A stretch of DNA of 11,219 nt from Dunaliella salina (taxonomy: Eukaryota; Chlorophyta; Chlorophyceae; Chlamydomonadales; Dunaliellaceae), in assembly GCA_002284615.2 (NCBI GenBank), contig MU070645.1, forward strand, positions 27,862-39,080, written 5' to 3'. Of this stretch, positions 1-6,746 are shown in pieces. A program made the translations under genes and the position numbers. Each line of letters starts with the position of its first letter. Positions within the stretch are counted from its first letter, which is position 1. Below the pieces are notes generated by a model. The model saw only the letters and a program-made list of their open reading frames with translations, did no database searches and was not told where the DNA came from.

Positions 1-105
1 ACACTTTGCCAAATGAGCCCTCAGCCAGCAGTTGCTGGATGATGATGTCCTCTTCATTGCCGCGCCTAACATCAGATATCTCAGCCCTCGCGCGTTCAAT
101 CCGGT
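1..105 (-). CDS. Exon: start of a protein kinase domain (glycine-rich loop), partial at window edge
   Basis: Seen: on the minus strand a run of T followed by catcatcatgcag gives a strong splice acceptor, with the exon starting at 105. The open frame reads RIERARAEISDVRRGNEED, then IIIQQLLAEGSFGKV, and stops at base 1 in the middle of a codon whose first base is T (Tyr would fit the usual GKVY). Family knowledge: EGSFGKV after a hydrophobic strand is the ATP-clamping glycine-rich loop that opens a Ser/Thr or Tyr protein kinase domain; the catalytic Lys, HRD and DFG motifs would lie beyond the window. The first Gly of the usual GxGxxG is Ala here. The first two bases, AC, need one base from the upstream exon; exon 1334..1184 ends in G, giving GAC (Asp). 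The N-terminal 20 residues look helical and continue the coil of the upstream exon. Kinase class cannot be told from this piece. Confidence 0.8.
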
Positions 106-231
106 CTGCATGATGATGAAAAAAAAAACATCGGGTTGCCATATTTATAGGAAGTACACATGGGGTACATTAATTTACCTCCTATCAAAGTACCTCTTGC
201 GAGTGCCATGTTATAAGGGGCGATTGCTTAA

Positions 232-594
232 TTCAGGGGCCTCAACAACATGTTCCTGTTATAGTGCTTCATGCATGTGCCCCATGAAAGGGGGTGCTTC
301 ATGCAGGGACGTCAACATTATATTCCTGCCACAGTGCTTCATGCCAGTGCCTCATTTACGAAAGGGTGGTGCTTCATGCAGGGGCCTCTACACAGTTTTC
401 TTGCTGCAGTGCCTCATGCAGGTTCCACATGACAAAGGGGAGAAGGGGTGTGCTTCATGCTGGGGCAACACCAAAATATTCTTGTCACAGTGCTTCATGC
501 ATGTGCCTCATTTTAGGGGGGAAGGGTGCTTCAAGCAGGGGCCTCAATGTAATACTCCTGTCACAGTGCTTCATGCAGGTGCCCCTGCATGAAG
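232..594. repeat. Minisatellite, five ~73-bp units
   Basis: Five diverged units begin near 232, 290, 364, 438 and 519. Each has two copies of the core TGCTTCATGCA, the first followed by GGGGCCTCAA and the second by GGTGCCTCA, with a TATTCCTGTCACAG-like spacer, so the unit is a dimer of two ~37-bp halves. The array ends in a perfect hairpin at 569-594 (11-bp arms CTTCATGCAGG, loop TGCC). The length being close to a multiple of three in several units explains the long Cys-rich open frames here. Confidence 0.8.
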
Positions 595-678
595 AGGGAT
601 TGGGGGAGCACCTGCAGAGAATTGGGGGAAAGCATCTAACAAAGCCAGTGTCAACGATGCAGGGTGCGAGTCACCGCT

Positions 679-1154
679 GAAATGGCCTGCATAGGATGTG
701 TGCCTCTCTTAAATGATTGGCCTACATCATATGTGTGCATCAATGGAGTGGTGCTGCAAAGCGCTTGAAGGAGTGCCACAAAGCAATCAAGTAATTTGCC
801 TCCACAAGATGTGTGCTTGAATGAAGCGATGCTGCAAAGCAGTTGAACTAATATCGACCTACACAGGGCGCGCGCTTCAACGCAGTCATGCTGCGAAGCG
901 ATTGAAGCAATACCGCAAAGCAATTGACATGATCGCACTACAAAGGATGTTTGCTTGAATGAAGCGATGCTGCAAGCAATGTCACAAATGCTGCAAAGCA
1001 AGTGAAGTTGTTTGCCAACGATGGATCTGTGCTTCAATAGACTTATTGGCCTACATAGGGTTACTTGCTTCGCTGAAGTAATGCTGCAAAGCAATTTATG
1101 TAATTGCACAGCGTAGGATGAGTGCTTCACTGAAGTAATGCTGCAATCTGGCAG
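679..1154. repeat. Minisatellite, about eight ~60-78 bp units
   Basis: Diverged units share TTTGCCTACAYAGGATGTGT, then GCTTCAATGAAGC and GATGCTGCAAAGCAATTGA. Starts lie near 679, 717, 796, 855, 933, 1010, 1043 and 1104. The GCTTCAATGAAGC part is a small inverted repeat. The array begins about 30 bases from the donor of exon 1334..1184 and lies wholly in the intron. Confidence 0.75.
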
Positions 1155-1183
1155 CAGGCTTGTTCTTAAGAGAATTTGCTCAC

Positions 1184-1334
1184 CAATGGTGTTCAGCTGC
1201 CCCTCTGTCAGTTTAACTTTGCTTGTAGCCTTGGTCCGCTGCGTGCTCTGTTCCAAGCAAGCTATCAGGTCCAGCTGCCTGCCCAGAAGCGCTTCCCTTG
1301 AAACCTTCTCCTCTTGAAGCAACCTGTTGGTGAC
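1184..1334 (-). CDS. Exon: coiled-coil linker just before the kinase domain
   Basis: Seen: the minus strand has a pyrimidine-rich acceptor (ctccctttgcttctgcag) before 1334 and a consensus-like donor (ATTG|GTGAGC) after 1184. The exon is 151 bp, phase 0 in and phase 1 out. It reads VTNRLLQEEKVSREALLGRQ, then LDLIACLEQSTQRTKATSKV, then KLTEGQLNTI. The composition (Glu, Gln, Lys, Arg and spaced Leu/Ile, no Pro) suggests a helical or coiled-coil segment. Joined to the kinase exon it gives ...EGQLNTI-D-RIERARAEI with no frame break, which is the best evidence that both exons are real. The first 42 bases are duplicated about 107 bp upstream (1441..1400). In such kinases a coil between membrane region and kinase would be a cytoplasmic dimerisation linker; that role is inferred. 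Confidence 0.72.
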
Positions 1335-1512
1335 CTGCAGAAGCAAAGGGAGCACACAAATCCGATGATGATTCATCATGGAACAAGACAAATCCCTGCC
1401 TTAATTGAAACCTTCTCCGCTTGAAGCGCCTCGCTGGTGATCTGGGAAAGCCAAGTAAGCACACAAATCTGACGACACATCATCACGGACCAGGACGGAC
1501 TCCTGCATTGAC
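1299..1512. repeat. Tandem duplication, 107-bp period, spanning an exon start
   Basis: Copy one 1299-1405 and copy two 1406-1512 align along their length (both begin TGAAACCTTCTCC and carry GCACACAAATC and CATCATSRNGGA). On the minus strand each holds a pyrimidine tract, cag and the first 14 codons of the coil exon. The copies differ at roughly one base in four, so the event is old. Confidence 0.7.
1400..1441 (-). pseudogene. Duplicated exon start (possible pseudo-exon or GC-AG exon)
   Basis: Seen: the minus strand has tggctttcccag before 1441 and then reads ITSEALQAEKVSIK, clearly the sister of VTNRLLQEEKVSRE at the start of exon 1334..1184. It belongs to a 107-bp tandem duplication covering intron end plus exon start. 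No GT donor follows; the sequence is AAG|GCAGGG, a possible but poor GC-type donor. Because 107 is not a multiple of three, the two copies cannot be read through as one exon. If spliced, the exon would be 14 codons, phase 0 on both sides, and would leave a 65-bp intron. A longer version starting at a cag near 1516 would also repair the phase between 1778..1603 and 1334..1184. Most simply it is a decayed partial duplicate. Confidence 0.4.
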
Positions 1513-1537
1513 CGAAAGCTTTGCACACAAACTCAAG

Positions 1538-1617
1538 CTTGTGGCAGCTAAGGTTACAAGGTTACAAGGCCTCCAGTCAAAACGACTGACTGCTAGCCTA
1601 ACCTTGTGGCAGCTAAG
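1538..1617. repeat. Direct repeat CTTGTGGCAGCTAAG, 65-bp spacing, at an exon end
   Basis: The identical 15-mer occurs at 1538-1552 and 1603-1617. On the minus strand the copy at 1617-1603 is the last 15 bases of candidate exon 1778..1603; the other copy lies in the intron and lacks a GT donor. An 8-bp repeat (GGTTACAA twice) at 1552-1569 adjoins it. Confidence 0.6.
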
Positions 1618-1778
1618 CGTACAACCCGGGCTTGCAAAAGGGCTACACTTTGAGCTTGTCTGAGCTCTCTTCTTAAATTCAAACCTCGATTTTGACAGAC
1701 ACCACACCCGTTTCTGAATGCCTCTTTTTGCAATTTCTGCTCACATGCACTCAGCCTGCCAAGAGCTTCGCAGCCTTC
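1603..1778 (-). CDS. Candidate exon: helical, basic segment upstream of the coil
   Basis: Seen: the acceptor gcttgtttttcag before 1778 is strong. The open frame reads EGCEALGRLSACEQKLQKEA, FRNGCGVCQNRG, LNLRRELRQAQSVALLQARV and VRLAATR, and a fair donor (ACAAG|GTTAGG) follows 1603; the frame hits a stop six bases later. Start phase 0 agrees with the phase-0 end of candidate exon 2977..2916, so the helix ...LLKEQL-EGCEALGRL would run through. The phase-2 end does not agree with exon 1334..1184 (phase 0), so either the true donor lies elsewhere (for example before 1625, phase 0 but weak) or a small exon is missing. The other two frames contain early stops. Residue pattern suggests an amphipathic helix or coiled coil. 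No family recognised. Confidence 0.42.
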
Positions 1779-2460
1779 CTGAAAAACAAGCCTCAGTAGA
1801 ATTCCCTTTTGGTAATTATGTTTGTGCAAAGGCTCTTTTGTTGCATCCTCAAGCTGGAAAGGTCAATCTCATTCATTACCAGAAGTATCTTCCTGCTGAT
1901 CTAAGCAATCCAGACGTCCATATTTGCTAGCACAATGCTGAACTCCTGCTCTTGAACGCCTCTGTGCATGCTGCAAGGTGCTATTTCTCCATGCTCATTT
2001 GCCGGGAGTTTTTTTAGAAATTTCATCAGTACCAATGTTTGTTCACCTCTCTCAAAGCCTGGCACCATCACCAGCAACAACCACACCAGCATATAGGATC
2101 AGGGTACCGCAAATATGCACCCAAGTGACTGGCCAGAGAGCTTCGGTATTGGGCAGTGGCTTGTCGGGCAACCATTTAGACATCTGCTTCTGCTCACCAA
2201 CACCATATAAAGAAATGTGACATCGCAAGTTGATTAGATGTCCAGGAGCGCTGGTCGCTCGATGCACATTAGGACTCAATAATTACTGCTTTGCACATAT
2301 TCTAGAATGGGCGCAAACCGGCCTCTGAGCCCTGCACACCTCCACTTGCCAACTTTTCAGCACACCACAATCTTCAGGGCCTGCCCTTATTTCGTCGTAT
2401 TCACACCTTTTGGTTTGCTCAGGGCACACTAAGACACACTAAGATGCTTGCACAATTGTA

Positions 2461-2464
2461 TGTG

Positions 2465-2540
<76 letters not shown>
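2461..2540. repeat. (TG)n microsatellite, 80 bp
   Basis: Forty TG dinucleotides with a single interruption (TGCG at 2469-2472), flanked by TTGTA and CTTGCGTGCG. Alternating purine-pyrimidine of this length can adopt Z-DNA under torsion. It lies inside the intron between the membrane and coil exons. Confidence 0.95.
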
Positions 2541-2542
<2 letters not shown>

Positions 2543-2750
2543 TGCGTGCGCTTACACGTCCAAGCATAAATGCGCAATTGTGCTGAAGGGGGGAAGACCC
2601 GGGATGGGGTCCATGCTGCCTACCGATTTGGACAAAGGGGCAGCTGTTTGCAGGAGCACGCACAATTTAGAATGGACAGATCATCTCCATAAACCAATCA
2701 AAACGTTGTCCCAGAATACATGGAACATCTTCATTAATGAATACCATTTC

Positions 2751-2897
2751 TGGCGCGGCAGCAACCAAGCAGATCATGGGTAAAGCACCCAACACACCAG
2801 ACACAAAAATGCTCCAGAGGGAAAGCATGGGAGCAGGCCTGGTGCAGCAGTAACCAAGCAGACCATGGGTAAAGCACCCACCGCACTGGACACAAAC
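2751..2897. repeat. Partial tandem duplication, 89-bp period
   Basis: The ~58-bp segment from 2751 (CAACCAAGCAGATCATGGGT, AAAGCACCCA, ACACAAA) recurs from 2840 with about eight changes. On the minus strand the second copy ends about 15 bases from the donor of candidate exon 2977..2916, so the duplication again abuts an exon edge on its intron side. Confidence 0.75.
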
Positions 2898-2915
2898 AGC
2901 CCCCCACCAACTCAC

Positions 2916-2977
2916 CAGCTGTTCCTTCAGCAGCACGCTTGCCCTTTTGGCAGAGAGCAGCAGCAACAGCAGCAAAC
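2916..2977 (-). CDS. Candidate exon: end of membrane helix plus basic helix
   Basis: Seen: the minus strand has acceptor ctttccttgctgcag before 2977 and a good donor (CAGCTG|GTGAGT) after 2916, giving a 62-bp exon. In the frame set by the upstream exon 4597..4464 (its last base A joins GT to make Ser) it reads LLLLLLLSAKRASVLLKEQL and ends in phase 0. The seven Leu come from a CTG/TTG run and would extend the membrane helix GLIAMVVVVAFIVS of the upstream exon to about 22 hydrophobic residues, followed by Lys-Arg, as expected at a cytoplasmic face. A second frame (FAAVAAALCQKGKRAAEGTA) is also open, so frame choice rests on phase agreement alone. Confidence 0.48.
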
Positions 2978-4463
2978 CTGCAGCAAGGAAAGTTGCAAGA
3001 CGCAAGAAAAGTTGCAAGACAGATTGGGCACAACCTTGAACTCAAAGCCCCATCGAGGACTCTTCCTGCAAGGTATCATATTTACCAAAAAATTGATGAA
3101 ATTCAGATGTCAGGTCACTCTCCTGGGCTCAGACCAACCTAAAAGGCCACAGCCCCAACCCAAGACCAGTTCCCTCTCTCAACATAATCCCCACATGCTA
3201 CGCTGACATCCTGCATTTGCATGGCCAGCCCAGCCATGCTATGCCAAAAAGTAAGAAATTCTTGCTCGGCAGGAATTATAGCAAACAAGTATGCAGAGCA
3301 GTTTGGATTGACGGATTTGACAATTTTGCATCAAAAAGGTGAGAAGGAGGGTTGCAGGTGAGCTATGGGAATTCTTGGGAGCTTTTCAGGTAAAAGATAG
3401 TCACTTCCTGTGAAATGGATGCCAAAATATGTGTTTTGACCTGAAATGCCACCATCTCCTTGCTGCACTACCTTCACGGTGGCGTTTTTGTCCAGGCCTC
3501 ATTTACAGCCTATTTACCATCTCAACCCATAGAAACTCATTAATTATCTCGGGCTAAACTTCTACATTGCCTAGTTTGATCCCCTGCTGGTCATCTCATC
3601 TTAACCTGGCGCGCGCTGCATGCAGCATTTTGCTTCCTGGCATGTATGTCTGTGCTGCATGGTGATTTTCTTGACTACTATGTGGAAGTGGACCTCAAGT
3701 AACATTTACCATGTGTGCGACCAGGCTTGACCCCCCTAGCAACCAGACTGGACCACCCCAGGGTGCAGCTGTGCTGAGAGCATCACAAAGCCATGCCCAT
3801 TACAAAGCCATGCCCATTACAAAGCCATGCCCATCACAAAGCCATGCCCATCACAAAGCCATGCCCATTGTTTTAGGAGGGAAGTTGTCCACCTTTGGTC
3901 ATTTAATCCAAGTTTCTTTTCAATAGTGGAGGGCAATCTCGCACTTATGATGGATTACGAAAAGGCCGGAGAAACTAAAACCTCCTTGTTTGGCTGCACA
4001 AAGGATTGTGTGCTTAAAGCTTGGGCAGACAGCAAGACAGGACTCAGACATGTGGACTCAGATGTGTGTTCTCTAATTTGATTTGAGAGCCTTGACTAAA
4101 CACAGCAGCAGCAATAGGAAAACAGTTTTGCTTCAGCGCTGTTTGCTTCCTCATCTGACACACAACAAAGATAGGCAGCAAGCTTGCCAGCACACGTAGG
4201 GAGTGCACCCATATGGACAGCCCTGCATGCACTGTGTCATGGCAAGGGAAGAGTCAGGCAAATTGGAAATAAACAGTGCCACCTGTAAAATTGCAGAGGG
4301 CCTGTGCCTGCCAGGCCTACCTACATGAATGCACACAGCTGGCCTGCCCACACACAAACATTGGCCTACCCACACACACATTTTTGCTCCATGCCTACTT
4401 CCTGCCAACTGTGATTCAAGTTAGATTTCTGTCAGTGTGCTCCATCCTTCATCAAGCGCTCAC
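2978..4463. other. Intron-like region without recognised gene
   Basis: Between candidate exons 4597..4464 and 2977..2916, about 1.49 kb. Apart from the 17-mer array at 3781-3865 and a 22-bp partial duplication (GGCCTRCCCACACACA) at 4340-4380, I see no supported gene. A cag acceptor-like site near 4164 precedes a short minus-strand open frame (MRKQTALKQNCFPIAAAVFS) that could not be placed in phase. Confidence 0.4.
3781..3865. repeat. Five-copy 17-bp minisatellite
   Basis: Five contiguous 17-mers CATYACAAAGCCATGCC at 3781, 3798, 3815, 3832 and 3849, differing only at the fourth base (C, T, T, C, C), followed by CATTG. Near identity means recent expansion or continuing homogenisation, unlike the old arrays around it. 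Confidence 0.95.
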
Positions 4464-4597
4464 TTGAAACAATGAATGCCACAACCACCACCATGGCTAT
4501 GAGCCCATCACGAAGAGCCAGGAGCTCGTCTAGCTCTGGGTCGTACACAGTCAGGATCCTGCCACGCACAACAGGACAGAAGTTTGTTTTAAACTTC
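4464..4597 (-). CDS. Candidate exon: conserved segment leading into a membrane helix; parent of the 104-108 bp array
   Basis: Seen: the minus strand has acceptor caccttcacag before 4597 (alternative cgtggcag before 4558, same phase) and donor TTTCAA|GTGAGC after 4464. The 134-bp exon reads KFKTNFCPVVRGRILTVYDP, ELDELLALRD, then GLIAMVVVVAFIVS. The last part is strongly hydrophobic and continues in frame into exon 2977..2916. The first ~23 residues recur with changes in six diverged copies upstream (4650-5244), all lacking the ELDELLALRD and membrane part; this makes the terminal copy the likely functional one. The phase-2 start does not match the phase-0 end of 6680..6546, so an unseen small exon is needed between them (a weak candidate lies at 6283..6237). 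No known family recognised. Confidence 0.5.
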
Positions 4598-5244
4598 CTG
4601 TGAAGGTGTTTTTGCACTCTCGTGCAACAAACTCTTGTTTAGGGTTGTACACAGTCAGGATCCTGCCACGCACAACAGGACAGGATTTTATTTCTCTAAT
4701 TCCCTGGAGAAAGGTGTTTATGCACTCTCGTGCAACTAACTCTTGTTTAGGGTCGTACACTGCCAGGATCCTGCCATGCACAACAGGACAGGATTTTATA
4801 TCTTTAATTCCCTGGAGAAAGGTTATGCACTCAAGTGCAAAAAACTCTTGCTTAGGGGCATACACAGTCAGGATCCTGCCAGGCACAACAAGACAGAAGT
4901 TTGTTTTTTTAATTCCTGTGGAGATGTTTATGCACTCTCGTGCAACTAACTCTTGTCTAGGGTCGTACACTGTCAGGATCCTGCCATGCACAACAGGACA
5001 GGGTTTTAATTCTTTGATTCCCTGGAGAAAGGTAATTATGCACTCAAGTGCAACAAACTCTTGCTTAGGGTTGTACACAGTCAGGATCCTGCCACGCACA
5101 ACAGGACAGAAGTTTGTTTTTTATTTCCTGTGAAGATGTGTATGCACTCTCGTGCAATTAACTCTTGCTTAGGGTCGTACACAGTCAGGATCCTGCCATG
5201 CACAACAGGACAGAAGTTTATCTTGACATTCCCCAAGAAGGCTG
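4540..5244. repeat. Seven-copy 104-108 bp array derived from exon 4597..4464
   Basis: The landmark (T/C)CAGGATCCT falls at 4551, 4655, 4763, 4868, 4973, 5081 and 5185, giving steps 104, 108, 105, 105, 108, 104. On the minus strand each unit encodes CPVV(H/R/P)GRIL(T/A)VYD-type peptide; the first six then read PKQEL(V/I)AREC or PKQEF(V/F)ALEC, while the last (4597..4464) reads PELDELLALRD and goes on to a membrane helix. Between units are acceptor-like tracts (ctttctccag or cttcacag). The middle five units are mutually in frame; the two outer 104-bp steps shift frame. The units alternate between two types, so the true repeat is a ~213-bp dimer. Confidence 0.9.
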
Positions 5245-5396
5245 CAATGATGAAACACTGACACAACAACCATTGTTGCAAAGATGGCGAAGTGATACTT
5301 AAACATTTTGCATTTTGTGATGCGCAGGTAACAGAGGTCGGATGCTGCATTTCAAGGCAAGAGGGTTGCAAGAGGGTTGTGCATGGCACTTGGCAT

Positions 5397-5534
5397 ATGC
5401 ATGCATGCATGCATGCATGCATGCATGCACACAGATAAACAGACAGACGCACAGACAGACACAAACAGACATACATGCATGCATACATACATACATACAT
5501 ACATACATACATACATACATACATACATACATAC

Positions 5535-5589
<55 letters not shown>

Positions 5590-5755
5590 TGCATGCATGC
5601 ATACATACATACATACATACATACATACATACAGACATACAGACATGCAAGCATACATACATAGACATACATACATACAGACAGACATACATACACAGGC
5701 ATACAGACATACATACATTCAGACATACATACATACATACAGACAGACAGACATA
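5397..5755. repeat. Compound tetranucleotide microsatellite (ATGC, ATAC, ACAG)
   Basis: Blocks in order: (ATGC)8 to about 5429; mixed ACAG/ACAC to 5468; ATGC then (ATAC)n to about 5534; (ACAG)n to about 5587; ATGC again; (ATAC)n to 5630; then mixed ATAC, ACAG and AGACAT variants to 5755. All blocks are single-base variants of one 4-mer, suggesting spread by slippage from one seed. Period four with no stop in the words used explains why nearly every frame stays open for 100 codons or more. ATGC is self-complementary and can form cruciforms. Confidence 0.95.
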
Positions 5756-5800
5756 TGCATGCACACATACACATGGCACTTTGGAGACAAGCCTGGACAT

Positions 5801-5950
5801 CTGGATGAGCTGATCTGTTGATACACATTTAGGTGAGCTGCTCTCTATGACATGCATTTGGGTGAGCCGCTCTCTGTTTGATACACGTTTGGATGATCTG
5901 TTTTCTTTTTGATACACATTTGCATGAGCTGCTCTCTTTGACACACATTT
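5801..5950. repeat. ~30-bp minisatellite, five units
   Basis: Units GATACACATTTRGGTGAGCT, then GCTCTCTTT, begin near 5820, 5849, 5880, 5911 and 5940 with several substitutions each. It runs into the 113-bp duplication, whose left part is made of the same unit. Confidence 0.8.
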
Positions 5951-6131
5951 GTCCCCTATGTGTCCATAGCGTATACACAAGTACAGTGTAATGGTGGTAA
6001 GCTATTTCCACCTTTCTATTTTTGATACACATTTGTATGAGCTGCTATCTTTGATACACATTTGTCCCTTATGCGTCCATAGCGTATACACAAGTACAGT
6101 GTAATGGTGGTAAGCTATTTCCACCTTTCTT
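5906..6131. repeat. Nearly identical 113-bp tandem duplication
   Basis: 5906-6018 and 6019-6131 match at all but about six positions. Each starts TTTTTGATACACATTTG, includes CATAGCGTATACACAAGTAC and ends TTTCCACCTTTCT. The high identity marks a recent event compared with the surrounding arrays. Confidence 0.92.
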
Positions 6132-6236
6132 TTTTCCATCCCCATCCGTGCTCCTTGCAGCACGCTTGGTAGCCTGCATGCTCCTGTTGTGTTGCATGCC
6201 GTCGAAGAAGAGACCCCTAGGCACATCCAACTACAC

Positions 6237-6283
6237 CCTACACCCACACTTGATCTCCATTTCAAGCAGTGTCTAAAATAGAA
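6237..6283 (-). CDS. Weak candidate micro-exon
   Basis: Seen: on the minus strand ttattagtgcag precedes 6283 and the frame reads FYFRHCLKWRSSVGV, ending at AGG|GTGTAG after 6237 (47 bp). Phase 0 in and phase 2 out are exactly what is required to connect 6680..6546 with 4597..4464, giving ...RELM-FYFRHCLKWRSSVGV-G-KFKTNF. The donor is poor and such a short exon is easily found by chance, so phase agreement is the only real support. Confidence 0.18.
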
Positions 6284-6545
6284 CTGCACTAATAAACAAA
6301 TGGCTTGACATTGTCCTCTTGGGACATAGAGCAAAGGTGCTAACCAGGAATTCACATGGCCATATCCATCCCCACCCCATGATTCACTGTCTCCTGATGG
6401 GTTGTTGAGCAGGCGCTTAACATGACTTTGTTTTATCTCCGGATTCATGGATTTTTTTTTCAGAGAACCAAGCCAAGACTATGTGTTGGAAGGTTATTAT
6501 CCCTAATGTAACGTGATGTAATGCATTATAACGTAAACTGCTTAC

Positions 6546-6680
6546 CATGAGTTCCCTGGTAGCCCGACAGAAACGTTGGCAGACACCTGCATCCAGCAAG
6601 AGGTGCGCAGCGAGCAGCATGGAGCAGCCAAACAGAAGGAGGACTCCAGCAATGGGCAAAGCATCTAAGAGGCCATTCAA
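6546..6680 (-). CDS. Candidate exon: hydrophobic membrane segment
   Basis: Seen: the minus strand donor after 6546 is near-perfect (CTCATG|GTAAGC). The exon is 135 bp, phase 0 on both sides, reading LNGLLDALPIAGVLLLFGCS, then MLLAAHLLLD and AGVCQRFCRATRELM. Positions 8-30 form a convincing membrane helix followed by Arg-rich residues. The acceptor used (gaggtagcag) is mediocre; a better one 18 bases upstream (ttttgttttgcag) would put a TAG stop in this frame but leaves another frame open (NAEVAVEWPLRCF...), which would end in phase 1. The hydrophobic frame is preferred because it is phase-compatible with 7830..7623 upstream. No family recognised. Confidence 0.48.
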
Positions 6681-6746
6681 CTGCTACCTCAGCGTTTGCT
6701 GCAAAACAAAATCCTTGTCTTCTGTCAAGTCATGTCTTCTTCAAGT

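Larger units (their letters stand above)
106..1183 (-). other. Intron between coil exon and kinase exon
   Basis: Bounded on the minus strand by GTGAGC at 1183 and tgcag at 106, about 1.08 kb. It holds two unrelated minisatellites (232-594 and 679-1154) and a T9 run next to the acceptor, and no further coding evidence. Long open frames across it on both strands are by-products of the repeats. Confidence 0.65.
1779..2915. other. Intron-like region without recognised gene
   Basis: Between candidate exons 2977..2916 and 1778..1603. Contains the (TG)n tract and an 89-bp partial duplication. Short open frames on both strands near 1718-2279 lack paired splice sites that I could trust, apart from a possible minus-strand exon near 1947-1870 (cacag acceptor, TCTG|GTAATG donor) that I could not place in phase. 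Confidence 0.4.
4598..6545. other. Repeat-rich intron
   Basis: On the minus strand this lies between candidate exons 6680..6546 and 4597..4464. It is filled by the 104-108 bp array, a compound tetranucleotide tract, a ~30-bp array and a 113-bp duplication. 6132-6545 has no repeat and only the weak micro-exon candidate at 6283..6237. Confidence 0.45.

Noticed and set aside
32..592. 186-codon plus-strand Cys-rich frame
   Set aside because: It is the 73-bp minisatellite read through; two frames are open at once, the start lies opposite the kinase exon, and no protein-like features remain once the repeat is removed.
651..1391. 246-codon minus-strand frame as one continuous gene
   Set aside because: Only 1334..1184 is coding-like; after the GTGAGC donor the rest is minisatellite translation.
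2052..2279. Minus-strand frame with a hydrophobic run (VTWVHICGTLILYAGVVVAG) as another membrane exon
   Set aside because: No acceptor and donor pair consistent in phase with neighbours could be found; kept out of the gene model.
3781..3865. CRISPR-like array
   Set aside because: The 17-mers are directly contiguous without spacers and the sequence is eukaryotic.
4551..5099. A 182-codon minus-strand frame over the repeat array taken as a stand-alone repeat protein
   Set aside because: The frame starts inside a unit, ends by frameshift at the 104-bp step, and the unit joins splice to a separate membrane exon more naturally; treated as an exon-derived array.
5081..5980. A 299-codon minus-strand open frame rich in CMYVCLSV
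   Set aside because: Most of it is tetranucleotide microsatellite read in one of several equally open frames; only the last ~60 codons match the exon-derived array.
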